From assembly GCA_963731745.1 (NCBI GenBank), contig CAVSWT010000024.1, positions 314,426 through 378,425 of the forward strand: 64,000 bases of DNA, given 5' to 3'. The stretch is from CAVSWT01 sp963731745. Lineage in GTDB: Bacteria > Bacteroidota > Ignavibacteria > Ignavibacteriales > Ignavibacteriaceae. A program made the translations under genes and the position numbers. Positions within the stretch are counted from its first letter, which is position 1. The number at the start of each line of letters is the position of its first letter. Positions 51,813-61,184 of this stretch are shown here, one piece after another. The notes below the pieces were generated by a model, which was not told the origin of the DNA, made no database searches, and worked only from the letters and a program-made list of their open reading frames with translations.

Positions 51813-53216
51813 ATGTCGTTAAAATTATATTTTCAAATATTCTTCGCAAGTCTGATTACACCAATATGCGCGCAAGAAAACTTTGATCAGCATTGGGAAT
51901 ATATTCCGGGAATAGAATGGTCTTCAGTAGATATAATTAAAGTGGTGGGAAATGATTTTTATATTGGCGGTTATTTCGAAACTGTTTTTGGTGATTCCAG
52001 CAAAGGTTACATTGTAAAATGGGATGGAACAAATTGGGAAGCATTAGGAGATGGTTTAAACTTGTGGTGTTCAACAATCCTTCCGGTAGGGAATGATATT
52101 TATGTTGGCGGTACATTTTCAAAAGCAAGCGATGTTACCGGCACATCTTATATTGCCAGATGGGATGGTACAAACTGGAATTCAGTTGGCGATGGTTTAA
52201 ATTTACATGTTGTTGCGTTAGCAGCGGACAGTATGAATAATATTTATGCCGGCGGTGCATTTAGAAACGCCGGAGGGAATCCTGACGCAGACAAAATTGC
52301 TAAATGGAATGGGGCAAATTGGGAAGCAATGGATAAAGGGTTTAATGATTGGGTTTATACCATTGCAATTCATAATGGGGAAATTTATGCTGGAGGAGCT
52401 TTTACCTCAGCAAATTTTAACACGGATGTAAAATACATAGCCAAATGGAATAGCGTCGATTCGCTGTGGGAACCTTTCGGCAACGGCTTAAATAATTGGG
52501 TTCACCACATTGGTTTTAATGGTGATGATATGTATATCGGAGGCCTCTTTAAAGATGCCGGCGGGGATCCAAATGCTGATTGCATAGCTAAATGGAATGG
52601 AACTAGTTGGGAAGGTTTGGGTGCCGGTTTAAATGAGTCCAGTCCAGGAAGTGGATATTATTCTGAGGTTGAAGATTTTATTTTTTACAATGATGAAATT
52701 TATGTAGCCGGACAGTTTGATAAAGTTGGAGAGGACAGCACTTTTAATAACATCGCTAAATGGAATGGAACAAGCTGGGAAAAATTTGGCTACGGCTTAG
52801 ATCAAGAAACTCGTACACTAGCAATATTTAATAACGATTTATACGCTGGAGGTTCCTTTTCTTCTGAAGGTGAAAACGGGCTTGGTAATGTTTATTATTT
52901 TGCCAAATGGAGTAATCTAACAACTGCGGTAATAGATGAACCGCAAACGGTTAATCACTTTTCTCTTTCTCAAAATTATCCAAACCCATTTAATCCAAAC
53001 ACAAAAATTAGATGGCATTCGCCTGAAAGTGGTTTGCAGAAATTAAAAATTTACAATGTACTTGGCAAGGAAATATTAACTCTTGTAAATGAATACCGCT
53101 CAAAAGGTGATTATGAAATTGACTTTAGTGCAAAAGATCTGCCTAGCGGAATTTACTTTTACAAATTAACAAGCGGTAAATATTCTCAAACAAAAAAAAT
53201 GTCATTAATTAAATAA
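51813..53216 (+). CDS. T9SS cargo: WD/Kelch-like propeller protein
   Basis: The 467-residue protein has a signal peptide (ending PICAQ) and a series of repeats of about 50 residues with a IAKWNGTxWExLGxGLN ... YAGGxF pattern. These look like blades of a beta-propeller (delta-60-like). The final 80 residues are a T9SS type A domain (QNYPNPFNPNTKIRWHS, IYNVLGKEILTLVNE, SGIYFYKLTSGKYSQTKKM). This CTD has no repeat insertion, giving the uninterrupted form. It follows the previous cargo gene by 30 bases and has an AGGAG ribosome site; the cargo genes here may be one operon. Confidence 0.87.
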   Translation: MSLKLYFQIFFASLITPICAQENFDQHWEYIPGIEWSSVDIIKVVGNDFYIGGYFETVFGDSSKGYIVKWDGTNWEALGDGLNLWCSTILPVGNDIYVGGTFSKASDVTGTSYIARWDGTNWNSVGDGLNLHVVALAADSMNNIYAGGAFRNAGGNPDADKIAKWNGANWEAMDKGFNDWVYTIAIHNGEIYAGGAFTSANFNTDVKYIAKWNSVDSLWEPFGNGLNNWVHHIGFNGDDMYIGGLFKDAGGDPNADCIAKWNGTSWEGLGAGLNESSPGSGYYSEVEDFIFYNDEIYVAGQFDKVGEDSTFNNIAKWNGTSWEKFGYGLDQETRTLAIFNNDLYAGGSFSSEGENGLGNVYYFAKWSNLTTAVIDEPQTVNHFSLSQNYPNPFNPNTKIRWHSPESGLQKLKIYNVLGKEILTLVNEYRSKGDYEIDFSAKDLPSGIYFYKLTSGKYSQTKKMSLIK

Positions 53217-53233
53217 TTGAAACATTACATCAA

Positions 53234-54157
53234 ATGAAATTAATATTAAAGATACTTCTGCTGCTAATAATTTTTAATAGTTTAATTTTCTCTCAGAACT
53301 ATGAAATAAAATTAGATTCGGCTAACGCCTATGGCTGGTTTGGAGGAGATAATCGTCCCGGCCAGCAAAGAAATGTGGCTGTAGCCCAAAGTGTTACAAT
53401 TGAAGAACCAATTAATCTTCAGTCGTTTGCATTTTATTTTACAACACCATTTGATTCAGCAATTAATAAATTGTTTAGCGGCCATGAGGTATCATTAAAA
53501 CTTCAAATAAGGGATTCAATAGGATCAATATTAAAGACTTCAGAAGTTGTTGTAGCTGATACTTTCTCTTCAGGATGGATTAAATGGGAAGATCTTGATT
53601 TTAATATTCCGGATACAGGCAAATACATTTTTTCTTCATACTTAATCGGAGGATATGATTCTGTTCAATTGATGAGTTCACAAGCATGCGATTTGAATGA
53701 AGGTTACAGCCGTGGAGAAAGATATGCAAAATATGTTGTGAATGATTCTGATGCTGCTGAATGGGGTGATTGGAGCCTTAGTTCGTGGGATGCTAACTTC
53801 TGGTTGAGCGGGAATATTCTATTAACCAATGTTCAAAACGAAAATCATATCCCAAATAAATTCACTCTTGAACAAAATTATCCCAATCCATTTAACCCTA
53901 TAACTAAAATAAAATTTACCCTCACAGCTTCTCCCCAACCTTCTCTTCAACGCGGAGAGGGGAATGGGGTTGAAGCAGTATCCTTGAAAGTGTACAATAT
54001 ATTAGGAGTAGAAGTGGCGACACTGATAAATGAAGAAATGGAAGCCGGCTTATATGAAATTACTTTTGATGCAAGTAATCAATCGAGCGGCGTTTATTAT
54101 TATCAGTTAAAAAGTCGTTCATATAGTCAAACCAAGAAAATGATTTTTCTTAAGTAA
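53234..54157 (+). CDS. T9SS cargo of unknown fold
   Basis: The 307-residue protein has a signal peptide (ending LIFSQ). A beta-rich globular domain of about 190 residues follows, with the fragments SANAYGWFGGDNRPGQ and WGDWSLSSWDANFWLSGN; I recognise no family. The last 90 residues are a T9SS CTD (EQNYPNPFNPITKIKFTL ... SGVYYYQLKSRSYSQTKKM). Between its first and second strands sits a repeat-derived segment (SPQPSLQRGEG) coming from a palindrome at 53932-53970. The gene starts 17 bases after the preceding stop and belongs to the run of secreted proteins. Confidence 0.8.
   Translation: MKLILKILLLLIIFNSLIFSQNYEIKLDSANAYGWFGGDNRPGQQRNVAVAQSVTIEEPINLQSFAFYFTTPFDSAINKLFSGHEVSLKLQIRDSIGSILKTSEVVVADTFSSGWIKWEDLDFNIPDTGKYIFSSYLIGGYDSVQLMSSQACDLNEGYSRGERYAKYVVNDSDAAEWGDWSLSSWDANFWLSGNILLTNVQNENHIPNKFTLEQNYPNPFNPITKIKFTLTASPQPSLQRGEGNGVEAVSLKVYNILGVEVATLINEEMEAGLYEITFDASNQSSGVYYYQLKSRSYSQTKKMIFLK
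53932..53970. repeat. Palindromic element inserted in a T9SS CTD
   Basis: CCCCAACCTTCTCTTC and GGAGAGGGGAATGGGG face each other across a short loop and pair imperfectly. The element is translated in frame within the sorting domain. Confidence 0.6.
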
Positions 54158-54179
54158 TCAGAAATATGAAGGCGTCAGA

Positions 54180-55385
54180 ATGAAAATATTCTATTGTTTT
54201 ATTTCCTTATTTAATTTAGTTCAATCTCAAGATTTACCAAATCTGCCTATTCCTATATGCTCGGGAACAGCAGAGGTTGTAAATGATACTCTATATTTTT
54301 TCGGAGGAGGAAGCCGCTGGTATTTAAGCACAGAAAGATATCAGGCTGTTTATAAATTTGATGGGAATGATTGGATTATTTATGACAGTATCCCAGATAA
54401 TAATACTTGGGGTATCGAATCCGTTGCCGTTGATAATGATGTTTATTTATTTGCCGGCCATAAATCCGGATCAAGATTGGTGAGAAAATATAATGTTCCA
54501 GAGAAAACCTGGACATACTTAAATTTAAGTCCTAATCTTTTGACCTTCGGTTCCTCGTTCGTTTATGCAAACAATCATATTTATTTATTGCAGCGGTCGG
54601 GCGATGTTTATGAATATGATATGATGAATGACGCCTGGCAAAAGAAAACTCCTAATTCTATTCCCGGCTTTACTCTAACTTCTGCAGTATATCAGAATGA
54701 AATTTATGTTATAGGATTTTATGACAGCACTTTTAGTCATCCATTTTATAAATACTCTCCATCTACAGACGCTTGGCATCAGCTGGCAGATATTCCCTAC
54801 CAGGTTTCAAAGTGTGCTGTACAAATAATAGACGACAAAATTTATTGCGCGGGCGGAAGTTTACAGGGTACGCCATCAACCCAGTACAATTCATTGTTAG
54901 TATATGATATTGTAAAGGATACATGGACAATCGACAAATTTAAATTAAGCAGTAAGCGAGTCTGGATGGCGGATGTTATTTATGATGGACATTTTTTAAC
55001 AATCGGCGGACTTGATTCAACAGGCTGGGCAGTGGATATCGTTGAAGAAGTAATTCCTATTGGTGAAGCAGTTGACGTGCAGGAACAAAATACTTTCCCT
55101 CAAAATTTTATGTTAAGTCAGAATTATCCCAACCCGTTTAATCCAACTACAAAAATAGAATTTACTGTTCCAGAAGTAGTATCCAAATATATGCAGCATC
55201 CTCAAACCACAATCCGAGTTTATGATATGCTTGGAAGAGAGGTTGCAATTTTAGTTAACGCACAAAAACAGCCAGGTACTTATGAAATAACATTTAATGG
55301 AAGCGATTTATCGAGTGGTATATATTATTATCAAATGAAAAGCGGTTCATTTACTATAACAAAAAAAATGGTTCTTCTTAAATAA
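54180..55385 (+). CDS. T9SS cargo: Kelch-repeat protein
   Basis: This 401-residue secreted protein has a short signal peptide. Kelch-type repeats follow with the pattern xDTLYFFGGGSRW, YxYDMMNDAWQ, DDKIYCAGGS and VYDIVKDTWT, which form one six-bladed beta-propeller. The C-terminal domain QNYPNPFNPTTKIEFTVP, VYDMLGREVAILVN, SGIYYYQMKSGSFTITKKM marks it as type IX cargo. The function is unknown; Kelch propellers usually bind other molecules. It follows the previous gene by 22 bp and ends the cluster before the second sensor gene. Confidence 0.88.
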   Translation: MKIFYCFISLFNLVQSQDLPNLPIPICSGTAEVVNDTLYFFGGGSRWYLSTERYQAVYKFDGNDWIIYDSIPDNNTWGIESVAVDNDVYLFAGHKSGSRLVRKYNVPEKTWTYLNLSPNLLTFGSSFVYANNHIYLLQRSGDVYEYDMMNDAWQKKTPNSIPGFTLTSAVYQNEIYVIGFYDSTFSHPFYKYSPSTDAWHQLADIPYQVSKCAVQIIDDKIYCAGGSLQGTPSTQYNSLLVYDIVKDTWTIDKFKLSSKRVWMADVIYDGHFLTIGGLDSTGWAVDIVEEVIPIGEAVDVQEQNTFPQNFMLSQNYPNPFNPTTKIEFTVPEVVSKYMQHPQTTIRVYDMLGREVAILVNAQKQPGTYEITFNGSDLSSGIYYYQMKSGSFTITKKMVLLK

Positions 55386-55453
55386 TGATTTATAATTTGT
55401 ATAATTTGACTCACTAAACAATCTACCCGATATCATTATAAACTCGCATCATA

Positions 55454-55505
55454 GCTTGAGAATAAAAATAATTTTAACTAACATTGGTTAAAATATATTC
55501 TCAGC
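55454..55505. promoter_or_regulatory. Imperfect inverted repeat GCTTGAGAATA/ATATTCTCAGC upstream of sensor gene
   Basis: GCTTGAGAATA at 55454 faces ATATTCTCAGC at 55495, with ATTTTAAC/GTTAAAAT inside. The same half site occurs twice directly upstream of the other propeller sensor gene (44234 and 44256). It may be an operator or a hairpin; this is inferred. Confidence 0.35.
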
Positions 55506-55541
55506 TACTTCACTCCAGCTCCAAAAATATTCAAAATATTT

Positions 55542-55988
55542 ATGCTTAAAAAAAATACTATCTTCATTACAATTCTATTAGCGATACTTTTACTACCAGA
55601 TAGTTTATTTGCACAAAATCAAAAAATGCAGTTTGAACATTTTAAAATTGAAGACGGCATTTCTCAGTCTACGGTTCAAGCAATAATGCAGGATAAAGAT
55701 GGCTTTATATGGCTTGGAACCAAATACGGATTAAATAGATTCGACGGGTATAAATTTTACGTTTATAACTTTTCTAAGAAAGATTCAAATACAATTTCCG
55801 ATGGTTTTATTAGAACGATTTTTCAAGACTCATTCGGGAATTTATGGATTGGAACAAATAATGGTCTCAATAAATATTCAGTTGAACAACTGCCCGACAA
55901 TACATTTCCCGACAAACATTTAAAACTAAATTTATCCATTATTTCCATGATGATAATGATGAAAATAGTCTTAGCCATAATGAAGTAA
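55542..55988 (+). CDS. Propeller histidine kinase, 5' part of a frameshifted gene
   Basis: The 148-residue piece has a signal peptide (ending SLFAQ) and two and a half propeller units: GFIWLGTKYGLNRFDG, then NLWIGTNNGLNKY. After about residue 123 the frame runs through out-of-frame residues. The parallel frame gives FKTKFIHYFHDDNDENSLSH, then NEVRAIYQTKNGDMWIGT, which leads directly to the next ORF. A one-base loss or gain within 55886-55985 (most likely near 55915) splits the gene. It is paralogous to the sensor at 44.3 kb, which is broken in the same way. Confidence 0.83.
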   Translation: MLKKNTIFITILLAILLLPDSLFAQNQKMQFEHFKIEDGISQSTVQAIMQDKDGFIWLGTKYGLNRFDGYKFYVYNFSKKDSNTISDGFIRTIFQDSFGNLWIGTNNGLNKYSVEQLPDNTFPDKHLKLNLSIISMMIMMKIVLAIMK

Positions 55989-56017
55989 GGGCAATCTATC
56001 AAACTAAAAACGGAGAT

Positions 56018-58801
56018 ATGTGGATAGGGACGTTAAACGGTTTAAATAAATTGAGTGCTGATCAAATAAATAAAAGTAATATTCAGAATAAATTAAAGTT
56101 TGACTCTTTTGTAAATGATCCAAATAATAAAAATACCTTAAGCCATAATATTATTACTTCGTTAGTTGAAGATGATAACGGCAATTTGTGGATAGGAACT
56201 TTAGGCGGCGGATTAAACAAGTTGAATATCGAGTCCAACAAATTTACTCGTTACACTCCACTTGAAAATAGCATTAATAGTATTTCAAGTCCTTATGTTA
56301 TGGCGTTGTATTGCGACAAAAAAAATAATCTTTGGATTGGGACTTATAACGGCGGACTAGTTAAACTTGAAATCGGCACTGAAAAATTTACTTTATATAA
56401 ATTTTCTGAAAATAAAAATAGCATCAGTGATGATAGGGTTTTTTCAATCCGGGAAGACAATGACGGAAATCTATGGCTAGCCGCATTTGGGGGCGGCATA
56501 AGTAAGTTCAATCTACGTAAAAAAATATTTACTAATTATTCAAATGATGTGCGCAATGATAAATCAATAAGAAATAATTTTGTCAGATGCCTTTTGATTG
56601 ATAGATCAAATAATCTTTGGGCTGGAACAAATGAAAGCTTAGAGAAAGTTAATCTAAAACCCCCTAAATTTTACCATTATAAAAATGATCCTTGGAATTC
56701 AAATTCGCTTCAGGACAACCATGTCCTTTCAATCTTGGAAGGTGATGATGGAACCCTGTGGATAGGCACAAATAAAGGCTTAGACAAATATTCCTTCGAA
56801 ACAAATTCTTTCGAACATTTCAAAATTAATCATAATAATCCTAAAAGTGATGAAGGATTTATTCAGGCTATTTTTGAGGACTCGGACAAAGAAATTTGGC
56901 TGGCTACTTTTGGCGGAGGTATTTACCAATATAATAAAAGCAAAAACAATTTTATTCAGTTCTTAAACAATCCAAATAAAGCAAATACCATTATTGATAA
57001 TAGAATCATTTCATTAAATGAAGATGACGATGGGAATATTTTAATAGGTTCAAATATAGGCCCTTGTAAATATCAAAAATCTACAAAGCGGTTTCTAAAT
57101 TTTATTTATTCCCCAAAAGATTCTGCACTGCTTGCCGGAAAAAGGATTAATGTAATTCTTAAAGATAGTCAGCACGGCATTTGGATCGGATTGGTCGACG
57201 GCCTGGTTAATTTAAAAAAAGATGGAACTGTTTCGGAATATTCTCACTCTGAAGATGATTCAACATCATTAGGAAAAGGAAATGTAAACGCTCTTTGCGA
57301 GGATAGAAAAGGAAATATTTGGATTGCAACAGATTATGGTTTAAGTCTATATCTAAAATCATCTAATAATTTTAGAATATTTACTACCAGGGATGGATTA
57401 TTAAGCAACAGCATTGGTTCAATTCTAGAAGCAGATGATGAAGCCATATGGATGAGCACGGGGAAAGGATTAACCAAATTTTATTTTGAACCTGATTCTA
57501 AAATTGAATTTACAAATTATGAAGTTAATGATGGGCTTCAGGGATATGACTTTAATGATAATGCGGGATTTAAAAGTAAAAATGGTCAACTTTATTTTGG
57601 TGGAATGAATGGCTTCAATGTATTCGATCCTTCCAAAGTTTATGTTAATCAAACCTTACCTAATGTTGTTTTAACTTCATTTAATAAATTTGATAAACAG
57701 GTCGAAAGCGTGGATGCACTTTTAAATTTAAAAAAGCTTGAACTTTCATATTCAGATAGATTTATTTCTTTTGAATTTGCGGCACTTGAATTTACAAACC
57801 CAAGTAGAAATAAGTATGCTTATATGCTTGAGGGATTTGATAAAAATTGGAACTATATAGGGAATCGTCAATATGCCAGCTATACCAACCTGGATCCAGG
57901 CGATTATACATTTAAAGTTAAAGCATCTAACAATGATGGTTTGTGGAGTGATAATATTGCTGCTTTAACTTTAATAATTTCACCTCCGTTTTATCAAACC
58001 TGGTGGGCATTTAGTATTTACGGGCTAGTGGTTGTTTTTGTTTTTTATTCTGTTAGGAAATATGAATTAAATAAGAGGTTAAAAATTGAAGAAGAAAATT
58101 TAAGACAGGAAAGAGAACAAGCTAAGTTGAATGAAATTCAATTACGGGCTGAGGCCGCCGAATATAAAGCGAAAGTTATTGAAACAGAAAAAGAAGTTGA
58201 AAAACAGCAAATCAGAAATAGAATTGCAACTGATTTGCACGATGAAATTGGCAGTAACCTAAGCAGCATAATGCTATTAACATCTTTGCTAAACAATAAT
58301 ATAAAATCAAATGACGCAGCAAATTCTTATACGGGGAATATTTACAATGCCGCTAAAATTTCCGCTGAGGCAATACGAGATATAGTTTGGTTTATAAATC
58401 CTTCTTCTGACAATGTCGGAAGACTAATCTCAAGAATGAATGAAACCGCAAATACTATGTTAAAAGGTTTAAACTATACTCTTAATCATACCAAGCTGGA
58501 AAATATTGATAAGTTAACTCCTGAAATAAAAAGAAATTTATTCCTTTCGTATAAGGAAATTTTAAATAACATAATAAAGCATTCCAATGCAAAAAATGTA
58601 GAGATTAACATCTGGGAGGAAATGAATATTTTGAATTTAAAAATTAAAGATGATGGAATTGGGTTTAATGAAAATGCAGTCAATCTAGGGAATGGTTTAA
58701 TAAATATTAGGACACGCGTAAATAAAATAGGCGGCAGCATCGAAATAAATTCAAAAGATAATGAAGGCACGGAAATATTGATTGTGGTTGAAATGGCGTG
58801 A
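56018..58801 (+). CDS. Propeller histidine kinase (HisKA_3 type), 3' part
   Basis: This 927-residue part carries the rest of the propeller (LWIGTLGGGLNKL-type units), a Y_Y_Y domain (YAYMLEGFDKNW, SYTNLDPGDYTFKVKA) and a membrane helix (TWWAFSIYGLVVVFVFYSV). A coiled-coil linker leads to a HisKA_3 kinase with His741 in ATDLHDEIGSNLSS and a HATPase with NLGNGLINIRTR. Unlike the sensor at 45.7 kb it has no receiver or AraC domain. It is followed 75 bp later by a NarL-type response regulator, its likely partner. The upstream frameshift disconnects it from its signal peptide. Confidence 0.88.
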   Translation: MWIGTLNGLNKLSADQINKSNIQNKLKFDSFVNDPNNKNTLSHNIITSLVEDDNGNLWIGTLGGGLNKLNIESNKFTRYTPLENSINSISSPYVMALYCDKKNNLWIGTYNGGLVKLEIGTEKFTLYKFSENKNSISDDRVFSIREDNDGNLWLAAFGGGISKFNLRKKIFTNYSNDVRNDKSIRNNFVRCLLIDRSNNLWAGTNESLEKVNLKPPKFYHYKNDPWNSNSLQDNHVLSILEGDDGTLWIGTNKGLDKYSFETNSFEHFKINHNNPKSDEGFIQAIFEDSDKEIWLATFGGGIYQYNKSKNNFIQFLNNPNKANTIIDNRIISLNEDDDGNILIGSNIGPCKYQKSTKRFLNFIYSPKDSALLAGKRINVILKDSQHGIWIGLVDGLVNLKKDGTVSEYSHSEDDSTSLGKGNVNALCEDRKGNIWIATDYGLSLYLKSSNNFRIFTTRDGLLSNSIGSILEADDEAIWMSTGKGLTKFYFEPDSKIEFTNYEVNDGLQGYDFNDNAGFKSKNGQLYFGGMNGFNVFDPSKVYVNQTLPNVVLTSFNKFDKQVESVDALLNLKKLELSYSDRFISFEFAALEFTNPSRNKYAYMLEGFDKNWNYIGNRQYASYTNLDPGDYTFKVKASNNDGLWSDNIAALTLIISPPFYQTWWAFSIYGLVVVFVFYSVRKYELNKRLKIEEENLRQEREQAKLNEIQLRAEAAEYKAKVIETEKEVEKQQIRNRIATDLHDEIGSNLSSIMLLTSLLNNNIKSNDAANSYTGNIYNAAKISAEAIRDIVWFINPSSDNVGRLISRMNETANTMLKGLNYTLNHTKLENIDKLTPEIKRNLFLSYKEILNNIIKHSNAKNVEINIWEEMNILNLKIKDDGIGFNENAVNLGNGLINIRTRVNKIGGSIEINSKDNEGTEILIVVEMA

Positions 58802-58876
58802 ATACGTGATTGTAATTTTAATCCGTTCTAATTATAATTTTCTTGAACCAATATTATTTATAAATCATTACTAAAT

Positions 58877-59521
58877 ATGACCCACAATATTGAAATCATT
58901 TTGATTGAAGACAACAAGCTGTTTAGAGAAACACTGCACAGTTTTTTAGTACACAACGATTCTTTCACTTGTGAAAATACATTTTCCTCATGTGAAGACG
59001 CCATCGCCGAAATTGAGAAATATAATCTTTCTCCTGATGTTATACTACTTGATATCGGCTTGCCCGGCATTAGCGGTATTGAGGGAATTCAACCACTAAA
59101 AGAGTTGGTGCCTAATGTTAAAATTATTATGCTGACTATTCAGGATGATGATGACAGCGTATTTAAAGCAATTTGCAATGGGGCATCAGGATACCTGCTT
59201 AAAGATTCACCTTCCGAAAAAATCATTGAATCGATTAATGATGTTTTGAATGGAGGTGCTCCTATGAATTCTTCAATCTCCTTAAAAGTATTGCAGATGT
59301 TTAGAGAATTTGTACCTGAAAAAAAAGATTACAATCTAACTGAAAGAGAATTTAGTATTCTAACATTATTGGCAGATGGACTTTCAAAAAAACAAATCTC
59401 AGATAAACTATTTATTAGTTACCACACCGTTGACTCACACTTCAGGAAAATATATGAAAAGCTGCAGGTTCATTCCTCAAGCGGAGCAGTTGCAAAAGCC
59501 TTTAAAGAAAATCTAATCTGA
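58877..59521 (+). CDS. NarL/LuxR-family response regulator
   Basis: The 214-residue protein has an N-terminal receiver domain with the acidic pair Glu11/Asp12 and phospho-acceptor Asp59 in VILLDIGLPG. The conserved Lys lies in YLLKDSP. The C-terminal LuxR-type HTH has YNLTEREFSILTLLADGLSK and ISYHTVDSHFRKIYEKL. The preceding histidine kinase carries the matching HisKA_3 domain, so the pair forms a two-component system. It may control the surrounding T9SS cargo genes; this is inferred from position. Confidence 0.93.
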   Translation: MTHNIEIILIEDNKLFRETLHSFLVHNDSFTCENTFSSCEDAIAEIEKYNLSPDVILLDIGLPGISGIEGIQPLKELVPNVKIIMLTIQDDDDSVFKAICNGASGYLLKDSPSEKIIESINDVLNGGAPMNSSISLKVLQMFREFVPEKKDYNLTEREFSILTLLADGLSKKQISDKLFISYHTVDSHFRKIYEKLQVHSSSGAVAKAFKENLI

Positions 59522-59675
59522 ATTGTTCAAATTTTAATTCTAACTAAAACTTAAATTTTCTAGAAGCCATTTTACACTTGGCACTTAAAATTTAGTGCAA
59601 TTCTAAATCACGTGTTTACGTTATTGAATCAAACCATTTGTTTTAATAGAATTACAAAAACAGATGAGGTAAAAA

Positions 59676-61037
59676 ATGAAATTATCAAAAAATTCTTTTG
59701 CGATGCTTTTAATATTATCAATCTTGATTTATTTAACTACTGTGGCCTGTAGTTGTCAAGGTCAGGGTGTCTTTTTTGCAAATTGTGATGCTGAAGTCTC
59801 AGGCAATTTAGCTAAAGCTAGCGACGTTACATTAAATGACATTGGAAAAAGTCATAATGGAAGTTATATCGGAGTAAATGATAACGGTGAAATATATGGC
59901 GCTAAATTTTCAGATCATGGCCAGCTTAATACATCTCTGCTTTACACTGTTCCGGGCAATCCGGCGTTAAATCGTATTGCATATTTATCCGGAAGCGATA
60001 TTAATATTATTATAGGTGCAGGGGGTACAATTTTACGAAATACATCAGAGAATACGGAGTGGGCAAAAATAATCTCCCCGGTGAATGAAGATTTAAACGG
60101 AATTTATATAGAATCTGAGGAAGCTATTTATATCGCAGGGAATGCCGCCACAGTTCTTAAGTCTACTGATTTAGGATTAACATGGCAGCAAAAGCCTTGG
60201 AATTTAGAGGTGAAAAATGATTTATATGATGTAAACGGAAATTCTTCTGGTGTTATTGTGGTTGGGAATAATTACTCCTTTTATAAATCAACAGATGGAG
60301 GAGAAAACTGGGGATGGACCGGGTTAGGAAAACTCAATTCGACTAATTCCGAATCAGGTTATAACAAAATTTGTTTTTATGATGACAGCCTATGTTATGT
60401 CGGAGGGCCCTATGGTTTGGTGCTTAAGACGACTAACGGTGGAAATTACTGGGTACCTCAGTACATTGATAACTTCTCGGAAATTAATGATTTGTTTTTT
60501 ATTTCTCCCGAAATGGGCGGCGTGGTTGGAACAAATGGCACAATTCGTTTTACTACCGACGGAGGTGAGAATTGGTTTGAAGATTCTTCAGCAACAAGTT
60601 ATATAGGCGGAAGGGAAATTAAAAGGGTAGTTCCTTTCGGCAAAAATTATGGAACTATTTTGGGTGCCGGCGGATTAACTACTTTTATTGCACCTGATTC
60701 AACTTATTTAGATTCACTCGTTATTACTCCAACGGCGCTTGAGAAAACTACTGAGACAATCAAAGAATTTAAACTCTTTCAAAATTATCCAAATCCATTT
60801 AATCCTAGCACTAATATTCAATTTAGTCTATCAAACAAGCAATTTGTTTCAATTAAGATTTATGATGTTTTGGGAAATGAAATATCATCACTTGTTAATG
60901 AAGAAAAGCAGCCTGGTATTTACGATGTTGAATTTAATTCTTTTGATATGAATAAAAGTTTATCATCAGGAGTTTATTTCTATAAAATTACAGTCGGATA
61001 TTTTAGTGAAACGAAGAAATTAGTTTTGTTGAAATAA
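59676..61037 (+). CDS. T9SS cargo: YCF48-like propeller protein
   Basis: The 453-residue protein starts with a hydrophobic signal followed by a Cys-containing segment (ACSCQGQG, ANCDAE). This could also be lipoprotein-like, but no clean lipobox is seen. YCF48/BNR-type repeats follow, for example STDLGLTWQQKP, STDGGENWGW and TTDGGENWFED, forming one propeller. The CTD is FQNYPNPFNPSTNIQFSL, IYDVLGNEISSLVNEEKQPG, SGVYFYKITVG and KKLVLLK. It is a close architectural paralogue of the next gene. A GAGG ribosome site precedes the ATG. Confidence 0.86.
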   Translation: MKLSKNSFAMLLILSILIYLTTVACSCQGQGVFFANCDAEVSGNLAKASDVTLNDIGKSHNGSYIGVNDNGEIYGAKFSDHGQLNTSLLYTVPGNPALNRIAYLSGSDINIIIGAGGTILRNTSENTEWAKIISPVNEDLNGIYIESEEAIYIAGNAATVLKSTDLGLTWQQKPWNLEVKNDLYDVNGNSSGVIVVGNNYSFYKSTDGGENWGWTGLGKLNSTNSESGYNKICFYDDSLCYVGGPYGLVLKTTNGGNYWVPQYIDNFSEINDLFFISPEMGGVVGTNGTIRFTTDGGENWFEDSSATSYIGGREIKRVVPFGKNYGTILGAGGLTTFIAPDSTYLDSLVITPTALEKTTETIKEFKLFQNYPNPFNPSTNIQFSLSNKQFVSIKIYDVLGNEISSLVNEEKQPGIYDVEFNSFDMNKSLSSGVYFYKITVGYFSETKKLVLLK

Positions 61038-61184
61038 GAGTGATTAAAACTAATATGGCAAATTCAGTTATTTTATAACCCCCACATAATTTTCTTGTAT
61101 ACGTGATTGTAGGCCTTATTTCCGTTAGTGTAATTGTGCCATAATTAATCATTGGCTTTTAACTTAGAGAAAGTCAGGTGCAGA

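Noticed and set aside
58803..61111. Repeated 12-mer TACGTGATTGTA at 58803 and 61100
   Set aside because: A 12-base match in 64 kb of AT-rich DNA is expected by chance many times over.
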